In this document: piece after piece, positions 44,424 through 53,977 of the stretch
Position numbering within the stretch: position 1 is the first letter of the stretch
How the letters are laid out: each line of letters opens with the position of its first letter
Assembly: GCF_002734285.1 (NCBI RefSeq)
Contig: NZ_NSEA01000008.1
Location: 1-60,852, forward strand
DNA from: Fredinandcohnia onubensis
Lineage (GTDB): Bacteria; Bacillota; Bacilli; Bacillales; Bacillaceae_L
DNA: 60,852 nt
Direction of reading: 5' to 3'
The notes under the pieces: generated by a model
Told to the model about the DNA's origin: nothing
Seen by the model: only the letters and a program-made list of their open reading frames with translations
The model's database searches: none
Position numbers and translations under genes: made by a program

Positions 44424-44463
44424 AAAGACCCCGTTTTCCATATTAGGAAACTGGGGTCTTTTT
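44424..44463 (+). terminator. Bidirectional intrinsic terminator
   Basis: Arms AAAAGACCCC and GGGGTCTTTT extended by TTTCC/GGAAA, then TTTTT; between the EamA gene and the convergent acyl-CoA ligase. Confidence 0.92.
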
Positions 44464-44465
44464 AA

Positions 44466-46055
44466 TTAGTTAATAAACTTTTCTTTTTCCTGCCAGTATT
44501 CTTTGCGAAGATGTACTTTTTGGATTTTGCCAGAGGCTGTTTTTGGTAATTCAGTCTTAAAGACAATCTTTGTAGGTGCTTTAAAATGTGCCAAACGACT
44601 GCGAGAAAATGCAATTAATTCTTCTTCTGTTACATCAAAGCCATCGCGTTTGACCACAATTGCCTGTGGCGTTTCTCCCCATTTCTCATGAGGTATAGAA
44701 ATAACCGCAACCTCTAAAACGGCGGGATGGTCGTACAGTGCGCTTTCAACCTCAATCGAAGAGATATTTTCACCGCCACTGATAATGATATCCTTCTTCC
44801 GGTCTGCTATTTCAATATTTCCTTGTACGTCTACAATCGCCATATCGCCTGTATGATAATAGCCATTGCGAATGACTTCGTCCGTGCCTTCTTTATTGTT
44901 TAAGTATCCTTCCATAACAGTGTTACTGCGTACGATGACTTCTCCAATTTCTTTTCCGTCTTGAGCAACGTCTTCCCCAAATTCATTAACAACGCGTACG
45001 TCGGCTCCAATAAATTCATAACCAGCTTTTGCTTTAAGACGATATTTTTCACTTTGGGAAATATCACTCTGTGTATCTCGTATGATTGAGGTTGTAATCA
45101 GTGGCGCAGCTTCTGTCATGCCATACACTTGGATAAACTCCCACTGTAGCTCTTCTTCTACCCGTTTAACAAACGCTGGTGGAGGCGCCGAGCCGGCGAT
45201 CACAATTCGTACATCTTGGTCCTGGTGTGCTACTTCATTGGAGGCAGCATATTGTAATAATGTATTTAAAACAGTTGGTGCCATATGCATAACGGTTACT
45301 TTATAGGTATCTATTTTTCTGAAAATCTCATCAGGCTTGACCCTTCGTAAGCAAACCTGTGTAGCACCGTTCGCTGTATAATAAAAAGGTGAGCCCCAGC
45401 CATTTACATGAAACATGGGTAAAATATGTAGTAATGTATCACGGTCAGATACACGAAGATGATGCATGGTTGTTAACGCATGGAGGTAATTACTGCGATG
45501 TGAAAGCATAACACCCTTTGGCTTTCCAGTTGTTCCACTTGTATATAATAGTGTCGCAATGTCTTGCTCATCCATCTCTGGACGTTCAATTGCTGTTTTT
45601 TCAAAACGTGCCAGCCATTCCTCATAAGGAACAGACCATTCTGTGTCACCCTTTTGTCCATGGACAATGATCTTTTCAACCGTTTTTAGTTTATCCCGAA
45701 TCGGTTCAATGTTTCCGATTAGCTCATGGTCGACAAACAATATTTTTGTTTCACTGTGATTTAATATATACTCGTAATCCGTTGGAATCAGTCTTGTGTT
45801 TAAAGGAACAATGATGGCTCCAATTTGAAATACACCATAAAAGCCCTCAAACATTTCAGAGGTATTCGGAGCTAAGTACGCGACGCGGTCTCCTTTTTCC
45901 ACACCAAGATGCCTTAATCCACGTGAAAGTTGGTTCACCCTTTCGTTTACTTCTGCATACGTAAAGCTTTTGTCGTCATCAATTAACGCCGTTTTTGCAC
46001 CATACAGTTTGACAGCTCGATCTAAGAATTGTGATAAAAGCAAAGGCACGTACAA
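44466..46055 (-). CDS. Fatty-acid/carboxylate-CoA ligase
   Basis: A 529-aa AMP-forming ligase. The phosphate-binding motif LLYTSGTTGKPKG is near residue 170, the adenine motif VYGMTEAAP near residue 302, the hinge ADRKKD near residue 413 and the catalytic Lys in PKTASGKIQK near the C-terminus. It activates a carboxylic acid, probably a medium- or long-chain fatty acid, to acyl-CoA. The start is a TTG with GGGGGAG six bases upstream. It is a single-gene unit. Confidence 0.93.
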   Translation of the reverse strand: MYVPLLLSQFLDRAVKLYGAKTALIDDDKSFTYAEVNERVNQLSRGLRHLGVEKGDRVAYLAPNTSEMFEGFYGVFQIGAIIVPLNTRLIPTDYEYILNHSETKILFVDHELIGNIEPIRDKLKTVEKIIVHGQKGDTEWSVPYEEWLARFEKTAIERPEMDEQDIATLLYTSGTTGKPKGVMLSHRSNYLHALTTMHHLRVSDRDTLLHILPMFHVNGWGSPFYYTANGATQVCLRRVKPDEIFRKIDTYKVTVMHMAPTVLNTLLQYAASNEVAHQDQDVRIVIAGSAPPPAFVKRVEEELQWEFIQVYGMTEAAPLITTSIIRDTQSDISQSEKYRLKAKAGYEFIGADVRVVNEFGEDVAQDGKEIGEVIVRSNTVMEGYLNNKEGTDEVIRNGYYHTGDMAIVDVQGNIEIADRKKDIIISGGENISSIEVESALYDHPAVLEVAVISIPHEKWGETPQAIVVKRDGFDVTEEELIAFSRSRLAHFKAPTKIVFKTELPKTASGKIQKVHLRKEYWQEKEKFIN

Positions 46056-46146
46056 ATTGTTCTCCCCCTTTAGTAAGTTAAATCGAAGCGTGTATACGTT
46101 TTCATTATAATGAATATTTCCAAAGTTTTCAAACTATTTCAAATGA

Positions 46147-46194
46147 AAAAACCTATACTCTAAAGGAAAATTTCCTTTAAAAAGTATAGGTTTA
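46147..46194 (-). terminator. Intrinsic terminator after the amidase gene
   Basis: Minus-strand arms AACCTATACT and AGTATAGGTT, an inner AAAGGAAA/TTTCCTTT stem, then TTTTTT. Confidence 0.85.
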
Positions 46195-46202
46195 GTGACA
46201 AC

Positions 46203-46877
46203 TCAAAATCCGATTCTAGACCAATCAAATAATGACCCAGGATCAGTTTTTCTTCCCGGAGCATATTCATCATGGCCAATGATATGGCGTCTGTCATGTA
46301 AAATCGTTGGATTTCTTTTTAAAATGTTATGTACTAATCTGTTAAGCGATTGATATTGAGCATCCGTATATCCAGCCAAAGATGTATTGATTTGATTATA
46401 GGTGTCTTCTGGTATAATTGCTGTCATTTCCTCTTTTGTTCCCATCGCAATAAGTTCGATGCCTATTGAGTACTCATTCATTTTATTTTCATACTCTGGA
46501 AAATCAATCAAACTTCCTTTTCCAGCATGATAAGCAACCCTGTTCTCAGGGACTAAACTGTAGATCTCTCCATTTCGATCAATTAAATAATGAACGGAAA
46601 CATTATATTCCTCAAAAAGGGAGTAGACATCATCTACATTATAAGGGTCTTCGGGCTTGAGCGCGGCATTGCTAATAAAATGAATCATAAGATGCGTGAT
46701 TTGTTTTGTACGATTCTCTGAATAATCAAGCGGTAATGATTTATTTGTTGTAGCAATGATTTCTTCTGAATCCACCTTTACCTCCGTATTTTCGATTTTT
46801 ACTTCCTTCGCGTGTGCTGAACACCCTGAAAAAAGGATGATGATTAAAAGTCCAATGCTAAAAGTTTTCCATTTCAT
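46203..46877 (-). CDS. Lipoprotein N-acetylmuramoyl-L-alanine amidase (Amidase_2)
   Basis: A 224-aa lipoprotein: hydrophobic signal in residues 4-16 with a lipobox ending FSGC at Cys19, so it is anchored to the outer membrane face. The amidase domain begins near residue 60; zinc ligands are likely His in LMIHFISN and HDRRHIIGHDEYAPGRKTDPG. It cuts the amide bond between muramic acid and the stem peptide. The ATG at 46877 follows CAGGAGA; the ORF extends 26 residues upstream without support. Confidence 0.92.
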   Translation of the reverse strand: MKWKTFSIGLLIIILFSGCSAHAKEVKIENTEVKVDSEEIIATTNKSLPLDYSENRTKQITHLMIHFISNAALKPEDPYNVDDVYSLFEEYNVSVHYLIDRNGEIYSLVPENRVAYHAGKGSLIDFPEYENKMNEYSIGIELIAMGTKEEMTAIIPEDTYNQINTSLAGYTDAQYQSLNRLVHNILKRNPTILHDRRHIIGHDEYAPGRKTDPGSLFDWSRIGF

Positions 46878-47002
46878 TTTCCGAATCTCCTGTATGATCT
46901 TAGATCCTAGTTTTTGTAGGACATTCCACCTATGTCGTAATAAGTAATCTGCCACATATATTATACATAGGATACCCTAAGATGTCAGTCTAAAGTAGGA
47001 GA

Positions 47003-47809
47003 TTATAATTCGAATTCCCATTCATCCTTCAAAATTAAGTATAGGACCAATAGCTCATTTTCTAATTGTTCATATGTTTTTCCAGCTATTTCGATTCCTG
47101 CCTTTGGTAGCAAAATGTCTGCAATTTGTTTTGTTCTTCTATCTTTTACATCATCCTTCAATTGTAAAAAACGATTGCAATATGTTTGTAACAGCTTCCA
47201 TTCCTTATTTCCAAATGATTTCAATGCCCATTGATCAACTGCAAGAGAATTCTTTGTAAGTCCCCTTTTCCAAATCTCTTTATCAAGTGGACTTTGTTTT
47301 TTATGATTTTTAGCTCTTCTTTCGTGAATAACGATTGTACCGGCAACTAAATCGCCAATACGCTTATGTTTTGAATGAAAGAAAACCATTATGATTCCTA
47401 CAAAATAGGCCGCTGGCATGGAATCAATGATGCGAAGAAAATTACGAATAAAGCTTGATAGCAATGTAATGCTATGCCCATTTTCTTGGATAACTCGGAT
47501 TCCTACGACTTTTTTTCCAATCGTCTTCCCTCCTGCAAAAAATTCAAGCAAAAAGAAATAACCCCAGTTTAAGATAAATAAAAGAATGATAGTAATGGCG
47601 ATCGGTCCAGAAGAAAAGCTTTCTCCGAGCAACCAAAGATCGGTGCTTCCATGTAAAATAAGTAATAGAGTAAGTAAAACAAGAAGACTTGCTGTTGATA
47701 ATATTAATGTATCTAGAAAAAAAGCTGCAGCTCGGCTACCTACCCCTGCTAACTGAAATTGGATGGAAACAAACTCGGGTGTTTTTATATTGGTCTGTTC
47801 TTGATTCAA
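47003..47809 (-). CDS. RDD family membrane protein
   Basis: A 268-aa protein with the RDD domain: conserved Arg in GVGSRAAAFFLDTLI (about residues 22-36) followed by helices and the motif GKTIGKKVVGIRV, FLRIIDSMPA. The C-terminal third is soluble and helical. The start is a TTG with GGGGGA upstream. It is divergent from the SpoIIM-family gene; RDD, SpoIIM, DUF58 and MoxR genes commonly occur together, so it belongs to the envelope module that follows. Confidence 0.9.
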   Translation of the reverse strand: MNQEQTNIKTPEFVSIQFQLAGVGSRAAAFFLDTLILSTASLLVLLTLLLILHGSTDLWLLGESFSSGPIAITIILLFILNWGYFFLLEFFAGGKTIGKKVVGIRVIQENGHSITLLSSFIRNFLRIIDSMPAAYFVGIIMVFFHSKHKRIGDLVAGTIVIHERRAKNHKKQSPLDKEIWKRGLTKNSLAVDQWALKSFGNKEWKLLQTYCNRFLQLKDDVKDRRTKQIADILLPKAGIEIAGKTYEQLENELLVLYLILKDEWEFEL

Positions 47810-47911
47810 AAAGAATCCCCCTTTTCTAGGTAGTTTTTTACATATGATGTTTCTATTTTTCTCTAAAATTACTATAATAAGGATATTGCTATTTCAAGAG
47901 GTGATTACATA

Positions 47912-48892
47912 TTGAACATGAAGCAATTTGTCAATCAGCATCGTGATGAATGGAAGCAGCTTGAGCAATTGATTTCCATCTTACATAAGCGTCGAAAATC
48001 GCGTAGCAGTACCGATATTAATGAGTTTCATAGACTTTATCAAAAGTGTGCCGGGCATCTATCGTATAGCCAGACCTATTTTCCAAATGAGGAGAATACG
48101 CCTTATTTAAATGGTCTTGTCTCTAAAGCTCATAATCTCCTTTACAAAGACCAAGTATCCAGTTTTCAACAGATTCGTTATTTTTTCAGCACGAAATTTA
48201 TTGGACTATTACTCGAACAATGGAAATTTGCTGTAGCTGCTTTTATATTATTTACTTTAGGTGGTGTAGGAAGCTTTTTTTCAGTTCAACTGGATCCCCT
48301 TCATATGTTTTCCATATTGCCCGCAGAAATAGCCCAAGGAGTTGATCCAGACTATTTAGGAAGTGCAGATGGTGAAGTGGATTCATCCCTTATGTCCGCA
48401 AGTATTATGACAAATAATATTCAAGTTGCTATCCTTGCGTTTGCCAGTGGAATCACCTTTGGTCTCTTAACCGTCTATATTTTAATCTACAATGGCATCA
48501 TCGTTGGTGCATTGGCTGGATTATATTGGCATTACGGGAAAACGTATGATTTTTGGGCATATATCGTCCCTCATGGAATGATTGAGCTTACAGCTATTTT
48601 TATAGCAGGTGGTGCTGGGTTGTTAATGGGCTATAAATTGCTCGTTCCTGGCCAATATACAAGAGGCTATCAGCTCAAGTATCAGGCAAAACGCTCTGTG
48701 CAATTGCTGTTAGGTACGATTCCTTTATTTATAATAGCTGGTATTATTGAAGGTTTTATCACACCTGCTGCGATTTCACTTGAAGCTAAATATGCTGTTG
48801 CAATCATTACGGTGATTGGATTGATTCTTTACGCTGTAACAGGAAAACTCTTTTTACTAAAAAAAGAAGCTACAGCAAGTTCCGATTCATGA
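47912..48892 (+). CDS. SpoIIM-family membrane protein
   Basis: A 326-aa relative of the sporulation protein SpoIIM: an N-terminal helical cytoplasmic part (residues 1-95) and five or so membrane helices, with NNIQVAILAFASGITFGLLTVY and PHGMIELTAIFIAGGAGLLMG typical. True SpoIIM is about 210 aa; this longer form is the one linked to RDD and MoxR genes in non-sporulation contexts. The TTG at 47912 follows GAGGTG at eight bases. Its 3' end overlaps the convergent DUF58 gene by 23 bp. Confidence 0.9.
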   Translation: MNMKQFVNQHRDEWKQLEQLISILHKRRKSRSSTDINEFHRLYQKCAGHLSYSQTYFPNEENTPYLNGLVSKAHNLLYKDQVSSFQQIRYFFSTKFIGLLLEQWKFAVAAFILFTLGGVGSFFSVQLDPLHMFSILPAEIAQGVDPDYLGSADGEVDSSLMSASIMTNNIQVAILAFASGITFGLLTVYILIYNGIIVGALAGLYWHYGKTYDFWAYIVPHGMIELTAIFIAGGAGLLMGYKLLVPGQYTRGYQLKYQAKRSVQLLLGTIPLFIIAGIIEGFITPAAISLEAKYAVAIITVIGLILYAVTGKLFLLKKEATASSDS

Positions 48893-50228
48893 TATTGATA
48901 TAGTAGGAAACAGCAGTAACTGCTAATTTATCCTCATCGGCCTCAACCATCATGAGGCCTTGTTTTTCCCATTTTTGTTTCTCCTTCTTTTTCACAAGCA
49001 TCTGTTGCTGTGCCATGCTTTTTAGCATGGCTGTTTGAACAGTTGTTGGCTTTTCATCAATTCTTTTGTTTAATGTGGCATCCCGGATACCGATCAATAG
49101 GAAATAATGCCTTTGTCTAAGTTTTCTTAAATAAATTAACATGCTTTCTTCCCTTAAAAATGTATGAACATCACTAAACAACAAGAGAAGACTTCGCTTT
49201 TTCTGCATCGTTTCCAAATAAGATAAAACGGCCCCATAATTGGATTCTGCAGCATCTACTTTTAAATTATATATTGCATTCAAAATGGTTTGGAGATGTG
49301 CCATCCCTTTTCCGGCTGGGACAAAAACCTTTACATCTGTTGAAAAAGCTAAAAAAGAAACATAGTCCCCATTTTGTAGTGCTGCTGTTGCAACTGTAAT
49401 AGCGGATTCCATCGCCTTCTCAAGTCGATTTACCTTCTCTAGCTCAGCACCCATCATTCTCCCACAATCTATTAATATCGTAATATACTTCCCATGCTCT
49501 GGTTCATATTCATTCGTCATCACTTCATGGAGCTTAGCGGTTTGCCTCCAATTGATTGTTCGGGGGTCATCACCTATGACATAACTTCGTATTTTTGAAA
49601 ACTCACCAGCACCTGTCTGTTGTTTTCGGATTTTTACACCTTCATATAATAAAAATTTCTGAGCATTTTCAAGATATTGCCTTGTTTCGGATAAATCTGG
49701 TATAACCCTTACTTCGTTACTAATTGTGAATGTGAGTTGTTTTTCCCATAAGCCTAGGATGCTTTTGTAGCGGAAATATATTTTGTTCATTTGATAATCG
49801 CCGCGCTCCATAGCTCGTGTAACATATGTGATTCGGGAAGTCGTTTCACCTGATATCCATCCACTGATCGGAAAAGGCTGAGTAAAGGAAACGGGAATGC
49901 CGTCTATTAATCGGTATGATAGCCCAAAAGTCGAATGGTTTGTTACTTCAATCTCGATGGTACTGGGAAGCCCACGCTCCATTTCAGCTTGTAGTTTACG
50001 TTTTGCAGAAAGCTGTTTTTTCCTCGGTGAAAATAACAAATCTATTAAGCTACATATGATAATAAAGAGATTTAACCCAATCATCAGCTCCCAAGAAAGC
50101 TTTAATGGAAGACTTAACAAAAAACCAACAGACAGGATTAGTAACAAAATAATCAATCGTTTTGTAGGTAGGATGCCTCTATCTAGGAACAGGAACCGAT
50201 CCCACAAGCTCTTCAATGATCTCGTCAA
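48870..50228 (-). CDS. DUF58 protein with von Willebrand A-like domain
   Basis: A 452-aa membrane-anchored protein with two N-terminal helices (about residues 20-60) and a C-terminal DUF58/VWA-like domain (about 180-450) whose metal site appears as LIDCGRMMG. The block IRSYVIGDDPRTINWRQTAK is the DUF58 signature. The TTG at 50228 is chosen because GGAGGG lies eight bases upstream, inside the moxR gene (50-bp overlap), so the two are translated together. It probably works with the MoxR ATPase as a chaperone pair in the envelope. Confidence 0.93.
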   Translation of the reverse strand: MTRSLKSLWDRFLFLDRGILPTKRLIILLLILSVGFLLSLPLKLSWELMIGLNLFIIICSLIDLLFSPRKKQLSAKRKLQAEMERGLPSTIEIEVTNHSTFGLSYRLIDGIPVSFTQPFPISGWISGETTSRITYVTRAMERGDYQMNKIYFRYKSILGLWEKQLTFTISNEVRVIPDLSETRQYLENAQKFLLYEGVKIRKQQTGAGEFSKIRSYVIGDDPRTINWRQTAKLHEVMTNEYEPEHGKYITILIDCGRMMGAELEKVNRLEKAMESAITVATAALQNGDYVSFLAFSTDVKVFVPAGKGMAHLQTILNAIYNLKVDAAESNYGAVLSYLETMQKKRSLLLLFSDVHTFLREESMLIYLRKLRQRHYFLLIGIRDATLNKRIDEKPTTVQTAMLKSMAQQQMLVKKKEKQKWEKQGLMMVEADEDKLAVTAVSYYINIMNRNLL

Positions 50229-51108
50229 TGGTGATTCCCTCCAATTCTGCATGTGGAGATAGCTGAATTCGGTGCCTTAGTGCGGGTTTTGAGACCATTT
50301 TTACATCATCAGGAGTCACATAATCTCTTCCCGCTAAATATGCCCAAGACTGTGCAGCTTTTCCGATTGAAATTGCTGCTCTGGTACTCGCACCAAATTG
50401 AATCGTTTCGGATTCTCTTGTTTTCCGAACAATCTCGATTATGTAATTTAATACGCCTTCACCTAAGGTCACTTTTTCAATTTCCTGTCGAATCGATACA
50501 AATGTTTGAAGGTCAAGGACATTTTGAGTATCGTATTGAATGAAACTTTGTTCGATTACTTGCTTCACAATATTTTTTTCTTCCTCGGAAGCTGGAAAAT
50601 TAATATGTAGTTTAAATAAAAAGCGATCCTGTTGGGCTTCTGGCAAACGATAGGTACCTTCAAATTCAATTGGGTTTTGGGTGGCAACAACGAAGAAAAC
50701 GTCTGGTAGCGGATACGTTTCGCCCTGTATGGTTACTTGTTTTTCTTCCATTGCCTCTAATAGTGCTGCTTGTGTTTTTGCAGGCGTACGGTTAATTTCA
50801 TCGGCTAAAAGGATATTTGTGAAAACAGGCCCTTTTAATGTTTCAAAGCTGCCTTCCTTCATGTTGTAAATCATACTACCTGTAATATCACTTGGTAAAA
50901 GGTCGGGTGTAAACTGAATACGTGTAAAATCACCACCAAGTAAGGTTGCAAGTGTGCGCACCATTTGTGTCTTCCCAGTTCCGGGTACACCTTCAATTAA
51001 GACATGGCCTCCAGCTAAAATGGCAGATAATAAAAGTCGTAAATTTGTATTTTGGCCTAAAATTCGTTGCTCGTATTTCTCAAGTAAGGATGTCAGTTCT
51101 GGTCTCAT
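50179..51108 (-). CDS. MoxR-family AAA+ ATPase
   Basis: A 309-aa MoxR-type chaperone ATPase. Walker A is GVPGTGKTQ (about residues 39-47), Walker B LLADEINR (about 105-112), with sensor 1 VVATQNPIE and RLPEAQQDRF following. MoxR proteins remodel and load metal onto VWA partners; the DUF58 gene directly downstream is the partner. The start overlaps the stop of the DUF4350 gene by four bases. Confidence 0.95.
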   Translation of the reverse strand: MRPELTSLLEKYEQRILGQNTNLRLLLSAILAGGHVLIEGVPGTGKTQMVRTLATLLGGDFTRIQFTPDLLPSDITGSMIYNMKEGSFETLKGPVFTNILLADEINRTPAKTQAALLEAMEEKQVTIQGETYPLPDVFFVVATQNPIEFEGTYRLPEAQQDRFLFKLHINFPASEEEKNIVKQVIEQSFIQYDTQNVLDLQTFVSIRQEIEKVTLGEGVLNYIIEIVRKTRESETIQFGASTRAAISIGKAAQSWAYLAGRDYVTPDDVKMVSKPALRHRIQLSPHAELEGITIDEIIEELVGSVPVPR

Positions 51109-52232
51109 CCTTTCTCCACCTCATTTCGTAATTCATCTAAGTTTTTTGACCAAATTAAATAATCTTGTTTGGTTAGTTTTTTATTTTCTAAGATTTTTGT
51201 GAGATTCTGTAGATACTGCTTTACTTCGTTTTCTTTTTTACCTGACCATCGATGTGCAAGCTTCGTCCAAAGGTCTGCCCAGTCCCGATGAGAAGGAATC
51301 CCCCATTTTTCCTGAATCAGCTGTTTCACATAATCTGCTTGAATGTTTAACGATTCATGATAGTACCTGCCTCTTATATACCATGCGCTTAGAGCACGAA
51401 TACCTTCATCACTAAAACGAACATTTTCTTCGCGGGGTACAATAACCTGCCCAAACCGTTTTCCTCTGTTCCAAAGCCAAAGTAGGACGATTAATCCACC
51501 CTGTAAAAGCAATACTAAAAACCAGCTCGGGTACAATGTTGTCAAATTAGAAGCATTTTTGGGACCATGAACATATTCATCAAAGTAATAAATCGACGCC
51601 TCTTTATCCTCAATTAACGATAATACAAGTGGGATGTGATCGTAGTCTGATAGATTGCCATTTAACATCCACTCTGGTGTAATAGTTGTAATCAATTCAC
51701 CGTCTCCGATTTTTTGGCTTGTTGCAATTACACCTGCTTCATCCTCAAAAAGCACCTTTTCTTTATCGCTTGGAATAATTCGGGTTGTAGCCTGAAAAAA
51801 CGCATCAAATTCTACTCCGTTTTTATCCCTGATGGTAACCGCCTCATCAAGAAAAGGGTCAATATCAGCTGGAAGGGTCTTCATATCAAACATTCCTCTT
51901 GGATTTTCCTTAAACAAGATCATCTTGTTTCCAGCCCTTATAAAATTCAAATAACCTTCTACCTCTTCTTGTTCTGGTGTGAAATAAGGTTCTACCATAA
52001 TCAGAATTTGATTCTCATCCTGTTTGGTGAGAAGATTTGGAGAATGTGACCATCTTTTTACGGAACTTTCATCTTTTAAATATGTATAGATTGCCTTTAC
52101 GCCGGTTGGAGAAGGTGAATCAGACACATAATTTGGATACGCTTTTGGGTTATAGGATTCAATAAAGAAAGTTAGAAAGAGTAGGAGCCCAATAAGCCCA
52201 ATTAAGGGAATCCATACTTTAGTTTTGCGCAT
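51105..52232 (-). CDS. DUF4350 membrane protein
   Basis: A 375-aa protein with a helix at each end of an outer domain (about residues 8-24 and 232-250). The domain SPSPTGVKAIYTYLKDESSVKRW...LIMVEPYFTPEQEEVEGYLNFIRAGNKMILF is the DUF4350 family, a Rossmann-like fold. The C-terminal part after residue 255 is cytoplasmic and helical. It overlaps both neighbours (4 bp with moxR, 14 bp with the DUF4129 gene), so it belongs to the same operon. Confidence 0.9.
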   Translation of the reverse strand: MRKTKVWIPLIGLIGLLLFLTFFIESYNPKAYPNYVSDSPSPTGVKAIYTYLKDESSVKRWSHSPNLLTKQDENQILIMVEPYFTPEQEEVEGYLNFIRAGNKMILFKENPRGMFDMKTLPADIDPFLDEAVTIRDKNGVEFDAFFQATTRIIPSDKEKVLFEDEAGVIATSQKIGDGELITTITPEWMLNGNLSDYDHIPLVLSLIEDKEASIYYFDEYVHGPKNASNLTTLYPSWFLVLLLQGGLIVLLWLWNRGKRFGQVIVPREENVRFSDEGIRALSAWYIRGRYYHESLNIQADYVKQLIQEKWGIPSHRDWADLWTKLAHRWSGKKENEVKQYLQNLTKILENKKLTKQDYLIWSKNLDELRNEVEKG

Positions 52233-52872
52233 GATTGTTCTCCCCTCCTCCTTTTACATCTAGCCAGATTAAGGCTTTTTCCCGAAATTGACTGTACTCC
52301 GCTCTATCAATCTCATATTCTCCATAAGTAACTTCATCAAAGACGAGTGCTAAATCATAAAACTGAACGGCCCACGATTGATTTACTTTGCGTAGTTCAT
52401 CATAATACTCCCAATTTGTTTTCCACACTCTTGCCTCAAGCCATTCTTTCTCATGAAAAAAAAGGAGCAGTGCCAAAAACAAATGGCGCGTTGCAGGTGA
52501 AAAATGTTCATTTTCTTCATGCTTGATCGCTTCACGTAAATGCTTTTGATAGGTCCAGTTTAATTCCTCAACTGAATGAAGAGGTTTATGTTTATTAAAC
52601 TTTGACTTTCTAGTTTGATTTCGAACAAGTAAAAAGACCGCTATTCCTACTAATAAAATGGCTGCAAGAATGACCAGGATTAGAACAACATCTGCAGCAC
52701 CACTGCCCGATTCTATTGCAGGGAACAAATTTTCTAGTAGATCGGCCAGCCATTCTTTTACTTTATTCCACCATTCCTGAAACACATTCCTGGTCTCGTC
52801 ATAGTATATCCGGTATTCTTTTTCATTTAATATTTCATCGATCCGATCTCTTGCATCATTTATTTGTGCCAT
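52219..52872 (-). CDS. DUF4129 membrane protein
   Basis: A 217-aa protein with one membrane helix (about residues 63-85), an extracytoplasmic N-terminus and a cytoplasmic C-terminal DUF4129 domain (about 110-205), which ends in FDEVTYGEYEID. In other bacteria this domain is fused to a transglutaminase; here it is alone. GTGGTGATC precedes the ATG. It lies between the multi-pass protein and the DUF4350 gene in the MoxR operon. Confidence 0.9.
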   Translation of the reverse strand: MAQINDARDRIDEILNEKEYRIYYDETRNVFQEWWNKVKEWLADLLENLFPAIESGSGAADVVLILVILAAILLVGIAVFLLVRNQTRKSKFNKHKPLHSVEELNWTYQKHLREAIKHEENEHFSPATRHLFLALLLFFHEKEWLEARVWKTNWEYYDELRKVNQSWAVQFYDLALVFDEVTYGEYEIDRAEYSQFREKALIWLDVKGGGENNHAQN

Positions 52873-52885
52873 TGTTGATCACCAC

Positions 52886-53800
52886 TTATCTAGGTTCATT
52901 GAAATCTTCAATCATTTCATCTAAGTCCTCTGCATCATGTCTAACCCTTGCATCAAGGTACATTACACCATATCCTACGGCAAACAGTAAGGTCGTAAAA
53001 ATGGTTGTTAAGTTAACAATTAAAGTCAATAGAACACTGTTGCCCATAAAGATTCCGAAAGTTGCTTCAACAGCAAAGCTAATCGCACTGATAATTAAAA
53101 AGAAAACAACATATAGACAAAAAAGGACCCAACCACGTTTCTTTGATAAATGCCAACTCCTAGAAAATCCAGGAGATTCATAGTCTAATACCACAGAACC
53201 AAAATAAAAGCCCCACCGTGTAAGTAGATAACCAATCCCAACGAACAGACCTAAGCCTAAAGCAATTGCAAACAGAATCCCGATAATAGGTATGGCAATG
53301 GCACCAAAGATACCAATTGGCACTAAGATCATAACGGCTACAAAGAAGAAACCAAATACAATTAGACCAAACAAAATGTTACTTCCGAGCATTGCCCAAA
53401 AACGTGTAAATGCCTTTTTTATAACCGAACCTACTGTATATTCTTCGTTTTTACGAATATGATTTAATGCTATTAGTATTGCAGCCTCAGCAATAGGAAA
53501 TAAAACCACACCTACTAAACCGACAAACATGGTTCCTAATGCTCCTCCAAATCCAATCTCCTCGGCTACTACTGTTTCATCAAAGCTATTTAGCACTTGA
53601 GTAAACCAATCATCCCCAGGACCAACTTCTCTAAAAAAGCTTGTTCCCGAAGCTAATAAGATAAGCGCCTCGAGTATGTATACAGGTCCCATGAAAATAA
53701 GTAAGATTGTAAAAAAGTCACGAAAGCGATTTTTACTCAAACTAAATGTAAGATCCAGAATTTCCCCAAATCCCTTTGGTCGTGAAAATTTTGTGTTCAA
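52886..53800 (-). CDS. Multi-pass membrane protein heading the MoxR operon
   Basis: A 304-aa protein with six or so hydrophobic segments, beginning PKGFGEILDLTFSLSKNRFRDFF, similar to the membrane part of glycerophosphodiester phosphodiesterase-like proteins. No catalytic residues are visible. The start is a TTG with GGGGGAAGG upstream. It lies 13 bp before the DUF4129 gene and heads the DUF4129-DUF4350-MoxR-DUF58 operon. Confidence 0.82.
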   Translation of the reverse strand: MNTKFSRPKGFGEILDLTFSLSKNRFRDFFTILLIFMGPVYILEALILLASGTSFFREVGPGDDWFTQVLNSFDETVVAEEIGFGGALGTMFVGLVGVVLFPIAEAAILIALNHIRKNEEYTVGSVIKKAFTRFWAMLGSNILFGLIVFGFFFVAVMILVPIGIFGAIAIPIIGILFAIALGLGLFVGIGYLLTRWGFYFGSVVLDYESPGFSRSWHLSKKRGWVLFCLYVVFFLIISAISFAVEATFGIFMGNSVLLTLIVNLTTIFTTLLFAVGYGVMYLDARVRHDAEDLDEMIEDFNEPR

Positions 53801-53924
53801 GCTGCCTTCCCCCTATTTTGTGTTGAAAAAGATTGTATGCTAATAACGCCTATTTTAACATTATTCTGGAAATTATTCTCTACAAATTTAGAAATAATTT
53901 CTAATTTAGGTATGAGGAAATAGA

Positions 53925-53955
53925 AAGACCTGACCCCTATAGGAATCAGGTTATA
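53925..53955 (-). terminator. Terminator of the flavoprotein gene
   Basis: Minus-strand arms AACCTGA and TCAGGT plus an inner CCTATAGG, followed by CTTTC; it lies 23 bp after the stop at 53978. Confidence 0.65.
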
Positions 53956-53977
53956 AAAGTGTTTAGTATTCTTATTT

